A stretch of DNA of 64,000 bases from Acidobacteriota bacterium (GTDB taxonomy: Bacteria > Acidobacteriota > Vicinamibacteria > Vicinamibacterales > SCN-69-37): positions 424,930-488,929 of the forward strand of contig JADYYY010000002.1 of assembly GCA_020853395.1 (NCBI GenBank). The letters run 5' to 3'. The notes below the pieces were generated by a model. It was not told the origin of the DNA, made no database searches, and was given only the letters and a program-made list of their open reading frames with translations. Positions within the stretch are counted from its first letter, which is position 1, and every line of letters starts with the position of its first letter. This document shows positions 8,876 through 17,205 of the stretch, in pieces. Both the position numbers and the translations under genes were made by a program.

Positions 8876-9083
8876 TCGCTCCGCCTCGCCGGAGCCATTC
8901 GGGCTTGGAGCCGGATTCGCCCTTCCGCTCGATCGCCCAATGTGAGCCGTCGTCGATGAACTCTGAGAGTCTCGCAGGAGAAGGATGGTGGAGCCGCCAC
9001 TGCTCGATCCCGACCTTGGCTTCAATCCGATTCCGAAACTCCACGGTCAGGTACTTCTCATCGCGCAGACGTGCGGGACGCAC
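8796..9083 (-). pseudogene. Possible small-ORF remnant upstream of the GNAT gene
   Basis: An open frame that reads like protein in its first 55 or so codons (Y-L-T-V-E-F-R-N-R-I-E-A-K, then F-I-D-D-G-S-H-W-A-I-E-R-K) but then runs out of frame into the start of the acetyltransferase gene. No family recognised. It may be the head of a decayed gene or a short hypothetical; weak evidence. Confidence 0.22.
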
Positions 9084-9116
9084 CGCCTCTTCGAGTCGAT
9101 CGGCAACGCCCGGGCG

Positions 9117-10568
9117 CTATGGCGCGGCCGGAGGCGTGAGACCCGGGACGCCGTAGTCCCCGAACTGCTCGCCGGGCTTCGGCTTCTTGTTGAGGCGGAT
9201 CGAGAACACGAACGCCATCGTCCGGATCCGCTCGACGTTCGTGCTCGTGCTGAGGAGGGCCGCGTCGACGCCGATGCGATCCGAGACGTTCCAGCCGATG
9301 CCGCCGGCCGGGTGCCAGCGGTCGCGCGCATAGCGAAGCCCGGCGCGGTACTCGAGCCGCGTGGTTCGATACTCGAAGCCGTTCTGTACGTTGTTGCCGT
9401 CGAAGCGGCGCGAGTACTCAGTGGACACCGACCATTTGTCCGCCGTGTAGGAGAGGTTCGTCGAGATGTTGAGCGGCACCTTCACCCGTACCGGTTCGAT
9501 CACCACCGGCGGGTCCACTTCCTCCATCTCGCTGCCGTCGAAATAATTCGCGAGTTGCGTGCGATGCGCTTCGAAATCCTCCCAGTCGATTCGATTGGCG
9601 ATGCCGTTGACCCCGATGCCGAAGTCCCACCGGTCGATGGTCGCGGCCACGCCAAGGTCGAGCACGCGCCCGCGGCCTTTTCTCGCCGTCACGAAGTTCA
9701 CGTCCACTACCGGCGCAGGCGGATTCAACGCGAGCAGACCCGTCTGATCCGTGTCGAAGCGAATCGTCGAATCCACGCGGCCGAGAAACAGGCCGAACAG
9801 CGTGCTGTAGTTCGCATAGACGTAGATCCCCTCACGGCGCGGGCCGGTGGTCTGGTGTGGAATGTAGAGGCGATAGCCCACGATCGCAGCGATGGCCGCC
9901 TGCCCCTGCGTGAGGTGAGCAATCGGCATCGACGTGTTCGGAAGGAGCGGCGCGCCGGGATCGCCGAGCAGGCCGGAGAGTTCCTGATCCACGCGTGTGT
10001 CGGTTGTCACCGTGAGATACGGACCCGCGCCGACGTAGACGCCTTGATAGCCATCGCGATCGCGCTCCTCCGGTTTCAGCGTCTTGTCCTTGTTCTTGCG
10101 GCTCTTCAGCGTGATGCCCCAGTTGGGCGCACCCACACCCTCGGCGAGATACTTCTCGGCCGGGGCGAACGGACGGTAGACCCTGAGGTCTCTCGTCAAC
10201 TGCTTGTCGATGATGTCGTCGACGAGGCTCTTGGCCGTGTGACTCCGATCGCGCTCGAGCGTGAAATGAAACGGATTGCGCGCGTATTCCAGCGACCGGA
10301 GGAAATCGAAGTTGCGCGGACGATCGCTGTCGTAGAAGAAGACGTCCTTGTTCTGCAGCACCTGAAACAGCAAACCGAACGGCAGCCCGATGCGCCGATA
10401 GCTCCGGCGCTCGCCGATGTGTTCGTCGGCGATGTTTCTGGTGCTGCCGATCGCGCCCATGCCGACGTTTCGCGCGTCGAGATCGTAGTTCTGCGCGAGC
10501 GCTGGGGTGGCGACAGACAGGATCGCGAAGACCGCAGCGGGCAGCAGGCGAGCGAGACGCGCCGGCAT
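9117..10568 (-). CDS. Outer-membrane protein, FadL/TraF-like
   Basis: A 483-residue exported protein. The ATG at 10568 follows a strong GGAGG site at 7 bp and opens a clear signal peptide (cleavage near A-L-A-Q, about residue 26). The mature N-terminus has A-R-N-V-G-M-G-A-I-G, the motif seen at the start of FadL/TraF-type outer-membrane barrels, followed by many amphipathic strands. It probably forms a large barrel; the cargo is unknown. Long in-frame extensions upstream run through the transposase remnant and are not part of it. Confidence 0.75.
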   Translation of the reverse strand: MPARLARLLPAAVFAILSVATPALAQNYDLDARNVGMGAIGSTRNIADEHIGERRSYRRIGLPFGLLFQVLQNKDVFFYDSDRPRNFDFLRSLEYARNPFHFTLERDRSHTAKSLVDDIIDKQLTRDLRVYRPFAPAEKYLAEGVGAPNWGITLKSRKNKDKTLKPEERDRDGYQGVYVGAGPYLTVTTDTRVDQELSGLLGDPGAPLLPNTSMPIAHLTQGQAAIAAIVGYRLYIPHQTTGPRREGIYVYANYSTLFGLFLGRVDSTIRFDTDQTGLLALNPPAPVVDVNFVTARKGRGRVLDLGVAATIDRWDFGIGVNGIANRIDWEDFEAHRTQLANYFDGSEMEEVDPPVVIEPVRVKVPLNISTNLSYTADKWSVSTEYSRRFDGNNVQNGFEYRTTRLEYRAGLRYARDRWHPAGGIGWNVSDRIGVDAALLSTSTNVERIRTMAFVFSIRLNKKPKPGEQFGDYGVPGLTPPAAP

Positions 10569-10607
10569 GAAGGACCTCCAGGGAAGACGGAAGAACCGAC
10601 GAATCCG

Positions 10608-10744
10608 CCAGGTGCGCCTGGCCGCGCAGAGGATACCGCGTAGGTGAGCCTCCCGGTCAAGCGGGTCGTTCCCCGGGAGACGCACCGGTCGCCGGGGCCG
10701 CGAGACCGGCTCAGGACGGTCCACTGCTTGTCGGTCAGATCCAT
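10608..10744 (-). pseudogene. IS5-family transposase N-terminal remnant
   Basis: From the ATG at 10744 the frame reads M-D-L-T-D-K-Q-W-T-V-L, the standard opening of IS5-type transposases. The next recognisable part, E-P-V-S-R-P-R-R followed by H-L-R-G-I-L-C-A-A-R-R-T-W, continues in another frame. The gene is thus frameshifted and stops after about 45 codons. Sequence just upstream (about 10750-10800) looks like an IS end, but no matching inverted repeat was found. A dead insertion remnant inside the former upstream region of the outer-membrane protein gene. Confidence 0.6.
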
Positions 10745-10856
10745 GCCCGTCCGGTACGACAGACCGCACGGGCCGTTCATGAGATGACTTCTAGGCCCTC
10801 GGCGTTCAGCGGATCAGTCGTCGGCCTCCAACCAGGAGCGACTCTACAGAAGCCGA

Positions 10857-10899
10857 TTGACATCGTTATGTCGAAGGTCTAGGTTTATGTGTCGAAGGT
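10857..10899 (+). promoter_or_regulatory. Promoter with duplicated operator for the PadR-permease operon
   Basis: A perfect TTGACA -35 box lies at 10857-10862; 17 bp later TAGGTT (10880-10885) can serve as a weak -10. The decamer TGTCGAAGGT occurs twice, at 10869 and 10890, exactly 21 bp (two helical turns) apart, overlapping the promoter. PadR regulators usually bind such sites and repress their own operon. The predicted transcription start near 10891 argues that translation begins at 10913. Confidence 0.55.
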
Positions 10900-10912
10900 T
10901 GAGACCATATTC

Positions 10913-11248
10913 ATGCCACCGGCACGGTTCCCAATTCCCCAAGGCACGCTCGACATGCTGATCCTGCAGATTCTGTCCCTCGACCCGGCGCACGGCTATG
11001 CGATCGCCCAGCGGTTGCAGCAGATCTCTCGCGACACGATTCAGGTGAATCAGGGCTCGCTCTACCCTGCTCTGCATCGGCTCGAGCAACGCCGCTGGCT
11101 CGAGTCGGAGTGGCGCCCGTCGGAAACCGGCCGGGCGGCGAAGTTCTACGCGCTGACCCGCGCCGGACGAAAGCAACTTGCGGTGGAAAGAGCGAGTTGG
11201 CAGCGTCTAACAGGGGCAGTTGACCTGATTTTCACCGAAGGACGGTAG
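10913..11248 (+). CDS. PadR-family transcriptional regulator
   Basis: A 111-residue winged-helix repressor: I-P-Q-G-T-L-D-M-L-I-L-Q-I-L opens helix 1, H-G-Y-A-I-A-Q-R-L the turn, G-S-L-Y-P-A-L-H-R-L-E the recognition helix, and a beta wing with F-Y-A-L-T-x-A-G-R-K follows. The ATG at 10913 is preferred to a GTG at 10889, which would overlap the promoter and operator. It lies 3 bp before the giant permease gene; PadR-permease pairs are a standard acidobacterial unit, and the regulator most likely controls the permease in response to a small toxic molecule. Confidence 0.93.
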   Translation: MPPARFPIPQGTLDMLILQILSLDPAHGYAIAQRLQQISRDTIQVNQGSLYPALHRLEQRRWLESEWRPSETGRAAKFYALTRAGRKQLAVERASWQRLTGAVDLIFTEGR

Positions 11249-11251
11249 GCC

Positions 11252-13870
11252 ATGCGTCGCTATCCGATTGGGCCAAGGCGACGGCAGATGGAAGTCGAGT
11301 TGGATCGCGAACTGGCCTACCACATTGAACGCCGCGCCGCGGAGCTCGTGAGCAGCGGCATGGATGCCAACGACGCGAGGCGCCGTGCCGCTATCGAGCT
11401 CGGGGGCGTTGCCCAGGCGCAGGAGCGCGTCCGAGATACATGGACGTGGCGCTCGGTCGACGCACTTACGCGCGACGTACGCCAAGCGGTCCGCAGCCTT
11501 CGCAAGAGCCGGGGGTTCACGCTCGGCGCCGGCATCATTCTCACCCTCGGGATCGGCGTGAACACGGCCCTTTTCTCAGTCGTTCACGCCGTGCTGCTCG
11601 AGCCGCTCGCCTACCCTCAGGCCGACCGCCTCGTCGCGATGGAAACCGTGTGGACCAACACCGGGGAGCGGAGACCTGAGGTCTCTGGCCCCGACTTCCT
11701 GGACTGGCAAGCCGAGCGCGGAGTCTTTGACCTACTCGCTCACGCGAGCGGCGAGGACGACATGTCGACGACCGTCAATGCGCGCGGCGGATTCGGCAAC
11801 CTTCGTCACGTGTCTGCCGACTTCTTCGGCGTGTTCAACCTTCCTCCTGCGGCGGGGCGGCTGTTGTCATCGCAGGATGCTTTCGGCGTTCGCCCGCGAA
11901 ACGCGCTCTTGCCCGTCGTCGTCGGATACGAATGGGCGACGACGCACTTCGGCAGCGCCAGCGATGCCATTGGTGAGACGTTCCTACTCTACCGCGCCCC
12001 CGTCGAGATCGTTGGCGTGGCCGCGCGTGGCTTTCAGTACCCTGACGCCACCAACATCTGGATACCCGCGAGCCCGACGAATAGAACAGACCGCAGCGCG
12101 GCGTCCTACGTCGCCGTCGGCCGGCTCAGGGCGGACCTCAACGTGACCTCGGCGCAGGCAGCACTGCGTGTGGTGGCTGACCGCTTGGCGGCGGAACATG
12201 CAGAGAACCGCTTCAAGAACGTCGCGGTCGTGCCGCTCCAGGAGAAGCTGACGGGCAACGTTCAGCGGACGTTGTGGATGCTCATGGCAGCCGTGACGCT
12301 AATCCTGCTGATTGGCTGCGCCAACATCGCGAACCTGCTGCTCGCTCGCTCGGCGACCCGCGCACGCGAGTTCGCGCTCCGTGCCGCGCTCGGCGCCGGC
12401 CGCACCCAAATCGTCCGACAACTCCTGACCGAGAGCAGCGTGTTGGCCGGAGCCGCGACAGCCGCTGGCGTCCTCTTGGCGTACGTGCTCGTGCACGGTC
12501 TGATCGCGTGGGCCCCCATCGAGTTGCCTCGCCTGGACGAAGTGCGGATCGACGGCACGGTGCTCCTCTTCGCGCTCGCCACGTCAGCAGCGGCCGTGAC
12601 GGTCTTCAGCGTCGCACCGGCACTGAAGGCATCGAAACTCGATGTGACAGAGACGCTCAAATCTAGTGGAGCAAAAGGTGCCGTATCGGGTTCTGGCACC
12701 TGGCTACGCTCCGTGCTAGTCGTCGTAGAGGTTGCCCTCTCCGTTCTGTTGCTCGCCGGCGCGGGCTTGCTCGTACGCTCCTTTCAGAAGCTCAACGCAC
12801 AAGACCTCGGTTTCACGATTGACGGCGTGGTTTCCGCGTACACGCAGTATGCGCTCGACGAGACGCGCACGCGTCCGGTTCGGACGGCGTTCTACCGCGA
12901 CTTGTTACCGCGCGTTCGCGCGCTCCCGGGCGTCGTGGCAGCGGCAGGTGTTTCGCGGCAACCGCTGGCCCCCGAGGACAGTCCACCAGGCGAGTTGTTC
13001 GTCGAAGGCCGGCCCTCAGGTTCACCCGGCGAACGGTTGTGGGCGTTCTCGTCATCGATCTCGACCGAGTACTACAACACCCTCGACATTCCGCTGCGCG
13101 CAGGACGCGACTTCAATGACGCCGACACCGCTGCCACACCCCGCGTGGTCATCGTCAACGAGGCGCTTGCACGAGCGGCATTTCGCGACGAATCCGCCAT
13201 AGGCCGGCGCATCAGCTCCAACGTCAATGGTCCGTGGCTCGAGATTGTCGGTGTCGCGGCCGACACTCGGTGGCGAGACCCGAGCTCGCCTGCCCAGCCC
13301 GAGTACTACAACGCATCGAGCCAAGGCGTCGGTGGATCATTGACGATTCTTGCGAGAACCGCCGCTGATGAGGGTGTGACGGCCCGTGGATTGCTGTTGC
13401 TACTCCAAGAGGTCGATCCGAGTATTCCCGTGCGAACCGAGGCGCTGCGCGAATCGTTGGGCGCGAACTTGGCGTATCCGCGGTTTCGGACACTGCTCGT
13501 CAGTGCGTTCGGCGGTCTGGGGCTGTTGCTCGCCTCCGTGGGCGTCTTCAGCGTGCTGGCCTACCTCGTGGGACAGCGGACGCGCGAGCTTGCCGTGCGT
13601 CGGGCGGTCGGCGCATCATCCGGGGACATCGTGCGTCTCGTCCTCGTGCAAGGCGCGCGACTCGTGGGTGCAGGACTCCTGTTCGGCGTTGGGGCTGCAC
13701 TCGCCGGTGGCGGCGTGGTCACAGGCTTTCTGTACCAGACGAGTCCGTGGGATGCGGCGACGTATGGTGCGGTAGTCACGGTTCTCGCGTGTGCAGGGAC
13801 CCTAGCGATGGTCGTACCAGCGATCCGCGCAGCGACGATAGATCCCTTGACGGCCCTTCGACACGATTAG
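11252..13870 (+). CDS. ADOP-family permease with N-terminal prefix domain
   Basis: Giant permease of 872 residues. It opens with the soluble permease-prefix domain (about 1-75: L-D-R-E-L-A-Y-H-I-E-R-R-A, then A-I-E-L-G-G-V), then D-V-R-Q-A-V-R-S-L-R-K-S-R-G-F-T and helix 1 with L-G-I-G-V-N-T-A. Two MacB-PCD/FtsX repeats follow; both FtsX signature loops are intact (R-E-F-A-L-R-A-A-L-G-A and R-E-L-A-V-R-R-A-V-G-A). The tail reads A-T-I-D-P-L-T-A-L-R-H-D. Co-transcribed with the PadR gene. It has no ATPase of its own in the window; substrate unknown. Confidence 0.94.
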   Translation: MRRYPIGPRRRQMEVELDRELAYHIERRAAELVSSGMDANDARRRAAIELGGVAQAQERVRDTWTWRSVDALTRDVRQAVRSLRKSRGFTLGAGIILTLGIGVNTALFSVVHAVLLEPLAYPQADRLVAMETVWTNTGERRPEVSGPDFLDWQAERGVFDLLAHASGEDDMSTTVNARGGFGNLRHVSADFFGVFNLPPAAGRLLSSQDAFGVRPRNALLPVVVGYEWATTHFGSASDAIGETFLLYRAPVEIVGVAARGFQYPDATNIWIPASPTNRTDRSAASYVAVGRLRADLNVTSAQAALRVVADRLAAEHAENRFKNVAVVPLQEKLTGNVQRTLWMLMAAVTLILLIGCANIANLLLARSATRAREFALRAALGAGRTQIVRQLLTESSVLAGAATAAGVLLAYVLVHGLIAWAPIELPRLDEVRIDGTVLLFALATSAAAVTVFSVAPALKASKLDVTETLKSSGAKGAVSGSGTWLRSVLVVVEVALSVLLLAGAGLLVRSFQKLNAQDLGFTIDGVVSAYTQYALDETRTRPVRTAFYRDLLPRVRALPGVVAAAGVSRQPLAPEDSPPGELFVEGRPSGSPGERLWAFSSSISTEYYNTLDIPLRAGRDFNDADTAATPRVVIVNEALARAAFRDESAIGRRISSNVNGPWLEIVGVAADTRWRDPSSPAQPEYYNASSQGVGGSLTILARTAADEGVTARGLLLLLQEVDPSIPVRTEALRESLGANLAYPRFRTLLVSAFGGLGLLLASVGVFSVLAYLVGQRTRELAVRRAVGASSGDIVRLVLVQGARLVGAGLLFGVGAALAGGGVVTGFLYQTSPWDAATYGAVVTVLACAGTLAMVVPAIRAATIDPLTALRHD

Positions 13871-14645
13871 TGCCCACCGAGCGCCGATTACTCTCCTGAA
13901 CGCGTGGTTGGCGTTAGGGCGCAACGAACGCCCAGCCCGATGCAGCCCTTCGCGGGAAGCCGTCTAGCCGCTGCGCCCGCCGCAATGGTGACGTTCCCGA
14001 TTCCGGCCGGGCATCGCACCGCGTATGCACGCCGGTCTGCTGTGAGCATTCCCCCGGTCGTGTGCACCCCCAGAAGCGCACCCCGCCACAGGAGCCATTC
14101 TAGGTTCCTAACGGCTCGCAAGCACCTTCCCGCCGGTCGGCTGGCCGGTCGGCATCCTCAGCGATTTCACGCTCCGGGTCCAGGACCTCACGATGTCGTG
14201 GCGCATCTCATCGCTGCATCGCTGACGGATTCGGAGACAAGCGCGTATGCGCTGGAGGTGGACAGCGACATGTCTGCCGAGCATCCCGCCCACCGCTGGG
14301 CGCTACTGATGTCGGGCGGGCTCAATGCTCGGTTGCGCCGTTTCGACGCCGGCTGCCTCCACGAAGCGATTCTGGCCCCACGGAACCAGAACCGGACGGT
14401 CTTGCCTCGCTGTTTCGCGCTGCGTCGTATGCCGGCCTCGCGCGGATCCACAAGCCGACTGACCCCAAGCGTGCTCGGCAGTATGTAGAAGAGGGACTTG
14501 CCACTGGGGTCACTGGCGGCACCCGGACTGATCCCATCGGTTCGCAGAAGGAACTCGCCAGTCCTGAGCACGTCTTTGACCTGATCGTGGAACCGCATCG
14601 GGTCGACCGCAGCGGAAGCCATCGAGTCCGAGTACGGGCAGTTGC
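13871..14645. other. Non-coding or decayed stretch before the tRNA-Leu 3' half
   Basis: About 775 bp without a convincing gene. Open frames occur on both strands, for instance 13904-14488 on the plus and 14188-14673 on the minus strand, but neither has recognisable motifs or a ribosome site. The minus-strand text around 14400-14600 is the more protein-like and may be a decayed gene. It lies outside the element, on the 3' side of the split tRNA. Confidence 0.5.
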
Positions 14646-14702
14646 TGGTGCCGGGGGTGGGGATCGAACCCACACGGCCCTTGCGGGCCTCAGGATTTTA
14701 AG
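14646..14702 (-). pseudogene. tRNA-Leu(UAA), 3' half (broken by insertion)
   Basis: Reading the minus strand from 14702: anticodon loop CTTAAAA, 3' anticodon stem TCCTG, a well-formed long variable arm (GGCCC-GCAA-GGGCC), T arm GTGGG-TTCGATC-CCCAC, acceptor strand CCCCGGC, discriminator A and an encoded CCA (14646-14648). The 5' half is missing here and is found at 19233-19276; joined at the shared 12-bp core the two give a complete class II tRNA with all stems paired. Confidence 0.9.
14691..14702. repeat. att core, left copy
   Basis: CAGGATTTTAAG, identical to the copy at 19233. It covers the anticodon loop and 3' anticodon stem of tRNA-Leu(UAA). The flanks differ completely, which fixes the repeat length at 12 bp. 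Confidence 0.85.
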
Positions 14703-14720
14703 CCGTATCGACGCTCGCTC

Positions 14721-14854
14721 CGGGATCACGCGAAATCGTTCGAGAACTCGCGCGAACGCCTTGTCTGGCAGGCGTTTGCTGGCTATCGATCGTATCCGCA
14801 AACAGCCGCAAAGATCCGCACCAAACCGCAGCCGATGGGATCAGCTCGGGATCA
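14721..14854. repeat. Left arm-type repeats (GGGATCA)
   Basis: CGGGATCA at 14721 and 14847 and TGGGATCA at 14836, all in the same orientation, just inside the left att core. The same octamer recurs at the other end, as expected for arm-type binding sites of a tyrosine recombinase. Inference from position and repetition. Confidence 0.55.
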
Positions 14855-14941
14855 CATCGGGCTCAGTCCTGGTGGCTGTAGTGCCCGCGATTGAACCGCA
14901 GTATCTTCGATAGACTTGGCCTAGGCGTCCAGCCTACGTGG

Positions 14942-15781
14942 ATGAACCAGGTCAACTCGAGCGAACTGCAATCGCGCTTCGCTGAACGAGTCCTCGTGTG
15001 GCGTATTCGTGTCGAAAGCGTTAGCCACACACCGAGTTCCATCATCGCCTTCGGCCGTCGCGACGAGCAACCAGTCGTGCCGAAAGTCGTCAAAGGCCCA
15101 GGTGATGAGTGGCTATCGGGACGAGTAGTTGACGCCTTCGCAAGTCGGGGTGTAGTTCAGGCGCTGGAGCATATTGATGGAGCGGTGCTGCTGGAACGAC
15201 TGCTGCCTGGGAAGCCCCTCGCGAACGGGACAATTCCTGACGCCGAAGCGACCGCGATCATAGGGGATGTAATTGACCGGATGTCTCCAGGTCCACCACC
15301 GAGCACCGTGCCCACCGTTGAATTGTGGGGGAAAGGCTTCGAGCGGCATCTGCGCAATGGGACTCCGGCGATTCCCAGGTCGCTCGTTGAGGCCGCGCAC
15401 AGACCCTACATGGAGATGTGTGCGTCGCAGCAGGCCACTCGGCTGCTTCATGGCGACCTTCACCATCAACACGTCCTTCTGGACGCGGAGCGGGGATGGC
15501 TAGCGATCGATCCAAAGGGTGTCGTGGGCGAACTTGCGTATGAAGTGGGAGCTTCGCTGCGGAACCCGTGTGAGCAACCCGAGCTCTTTGCGACACCTGC
15601 CAGAATTCTGGAGCGGGTCGATTGCTTCGAACGCGTGTTGCGTCTGGACAGGCGGCGTATTCTCGCATGGACGTTCGCTCAGGCCGTTCTCGCGGCCATT
15701 TGGGAGTTGGAGGACGACGGCGCTTTCAGCGCAGGAGCGGGTTGGATCTCGCTTGCGAGTGCAATCCGTTCAATGCTGTAA
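14942..15781 (+). CDS. APH(6)/hydroxyurea-type phosphotransferase
   Basis: Kinase-like protein of 279 residues from the ATG at 14942; an in-frame TTG at 14891 would add 17. It belongs to the aminoglycoside/hydroxyurea antibiotic-resistance kinase family: L-L-H-G-D-L-H-H holds the catalytic Asp (about residue 172) and W-L-A-I-D-P-K-G-V-V-G-E the Mg-binding Asp (about 190) with the family-specific D-P-K-G. The usual Asn of the H-G-D-L-H-H-x-N motif is His here (H-H-Q-H-V-L-L). It could phosphorylate streptomycin-like aminocyclitols or another small metabolite; the substrate cannot be told from sequence. First cargo gene of the element, convergent with the GNAT gene 14 bp away. Confidence 0.82.
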   Translation: MNQVNSSELQSRFAERVLVWRIRVESVSHTPSSIIAFGRRDEQPVVPKVVKGPGDEWLSGRVVDAFASRGVVQALEHIDGAVLLERLLPGKPLANGTIPDAEATAIIGDVIDRMSPGPPPSTVPTVELWGKGFERHLRNGTPAIPRSLVEAAHRPYMEMCASQQATRLLHGDLHHQHVLLDAERGWLAIDPKGVVGELAYEVGASLRNPCEQPELFATPARILERVDCFERVLRLDRRRILAWTFAQAVLAAIWELEDDGAFSAGAGWISLASAIRSML

Positions 15782-15795
15782 GGCCATGTTGACGG

Positions 15796-16398
15796 CTAAG
15801 AACGAGGGTTGGGGATTACCGCTACCGACAGATCCTTATGCCAGAGCAATTGCATCTCGTCTGGAAATTGGGAATATGCCGATCGGTGTGCCGCCCCAAG
15901 CACGCAGCCCTGACGTGCATAGAATCTGCACGCGGGCACATTGATGTTCTGTGTTTCGATTTTGAGTTGGCGACAGCCGCGAGATGATGCCCATTTCTCC
16001 GCTGCTTCGAAGAGCGCGGATCCCACTCCTTGCCCTCGGAACTGGGGTGAAACCCGAATATCCCAAAGCACCGCGAGATCAGTCCGGCCCTCAAGCATCG
16101 TGACGTTCGGGGTGTCATACGCAATGACCGCCCCGCCCACGAGCGTGCCCTTCGCGTGTGCCTGAATCAGGCCCCAGTTCGAAAGCTCGAAGTGTCTGGA
16201 CCATTGGCTGGGTCCTTCGCCACTGATAGCGTCGTAGTCTTTGATGTAGGGCGAATCGATCAGACGCTCAGACAGGATGAACGGGCCAGAGGCATCCTGT
16301 TTCGTTACGTCATACACCCGATCGACTCTGAAGGCGATCGGAACACTGAGTAGCGCCTCAACGACGGCCATTGGGGCTTCAGCGACAGTGATCTCCAT
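15796..16398 (-). CDS. GNAT acetyltransferase, streptothricin-acetyltransferase-like
   Basis: A 200-residue single GNAT domain. Motif A is perfect (V-S-P-Q-F-R-G-Q-G-V-G-S-A-L-F), motif B reads N-V-P-A-C-R-F-Y-A-R-Q-G-C, and the C-terminus F-P-D-E-M-Q-L-L-W-H-K-D-L matches the SatA-like group, whose characterised members acetylate streptothricin. The ATG at 16398 is preferred to a TTG at 16413. It follows the DUF6886 gene by 7 bp on the same strand. GC content is lower than in the flanking chromosome. The actual substrate is unproven. Confidence 0.82.
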   Translation of the reverse strand: MEITVAEAPMAVVEALLSVPIAFRVDRVYDVTKQDASGPFILSERLIDSPYIKDYDAISGEGPSQWSRHFELSNWGLIQAHAKGTLVGGAVIAYDTPNVTMLEGRTDLAVLWDIRVSPQFRGQGVGSALFEAAEKWASSRGCRQLKIETQNINVPACRFYARQGCVLGAAHRSAYSQFPDEMQLLWHKDLSVAVIPNPRS

Positions 16399-16405
16399 TC
16401 CGATG

Positions 16406-16933
16406 TTATTCAACTAGTGAGGGTTCCCGAGACTGATCTCTTGGCAAAGCATTGCGCATACGAATGACAGAGAACTGCAAGCTAGAGGCAACAACAGCGT
16501 CACGAAGCGACCACAACTTCGACGCGACCCGTAGTTCTACTCCACGCTGCCGTAATTCGGCGAGGAGGTCATCGAACACATCGACCCGCGCAGGCTCGAC
16601 TGGCACGCGGCCTACAAAATAGCCGGCGCACTCGTCGATGCACTCAAATGTCTCCGGCGGCAAGTGATAGCAATACAGCCGGGACGAGCGCAGGCGGTCG
16701 AACCAAATCCATTCGATGGCGAGGACAGCCGCGCTTGACCCAAGAAATCGCTCGACGTCGGCGGCTGTCGTTTCAGGCCCGGCGTAGTAGGTCACGCGGG
16801 GGCACTCGCGAGGAACCAGATAGTTGCGCACGCGAGCGGCATCAATGGCCCACACTACTGGACTGGGGATGGCTTCCGCCGCACGCGGCTCGAATCTCTC
16901 GATACCCGGTGTCTCGCTCAGGTGGAACAACAC
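16406..16933 (-). CDS. DUF6886-like protein
   Basis: A 175-residue cytosolic protein starting at GTG 16933 with L-F-H-L-S-E-T-P-G-I-E-R-F-E-P-R and V-V-W-A-I-D, then P-R-E-C-P-R-V-T-Y-Y and A-I-E-W-I-W. This matches the DUF6886 family as I remember it; members are small, of unknown role, and often sit near acetyltransferases. Upstream partner of the GNAT gene in a two-gene operon. The sequence between it and the recombinase gene (16934-17205) holds no supported gene. Confidence 0.75.
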   Translation of the reverse strand: MLFHLSETPGIERFEPRAAEAIPSPVVWAIDAARVRNYLVPRECPRVTYYAGPETTAADVERFLGSSAAVLAIEWIWFDRLRSSRLYCYHLPPETFECIDECAGYFVGRVPVEPARVDVFDDLLAELRQRGVELRVASKLWSLRDAVVASSLQFSVIRMRNALPRDQSREPSLVE

Positions 16934-17205
16934 GACTTGAGTCTAGCGGGACTCTCTGAACTGGTAAATTCCTAAAACGTCTCCTCGGCAACACCACATG
17001 TTCCCAGGGCTGACCTTGGTCCTCTGCCCGCCCGCAGTAGCGACAGTTCGCGTGCATCGGCGGCAATCCTCGTAGACTATCGAGGTGCCGACTTGGGCCA
17101 TTGCCGTTCTTCCACTTCTTGGGGTCGTCCTTGGTGCAGGCCTGCAATTCTGGCTTAGTCGTGCGGCGACCCGTGAGCAGCACGTAGCTGCGCTCCGATC
17201 ACAAG

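Noticed and set aside
14188..14673. A minus-strand frame upstream of the element that looks partly protein-like.
   Set aside because: No recognisable domain, overlaps the tRNA-Leu 3' half, and several competing frames are open.
16842..17183. A minus-strand frame with a C-x-x-C pair (A-N-C-R-Y-C-G) between DUF6886 and the integrase.
   Set aside because: Only a short middle part looks protein-like; it runs into DUF6886 coding sequence in another frame and lacks a ribosome site. Possibly a decayed gene.
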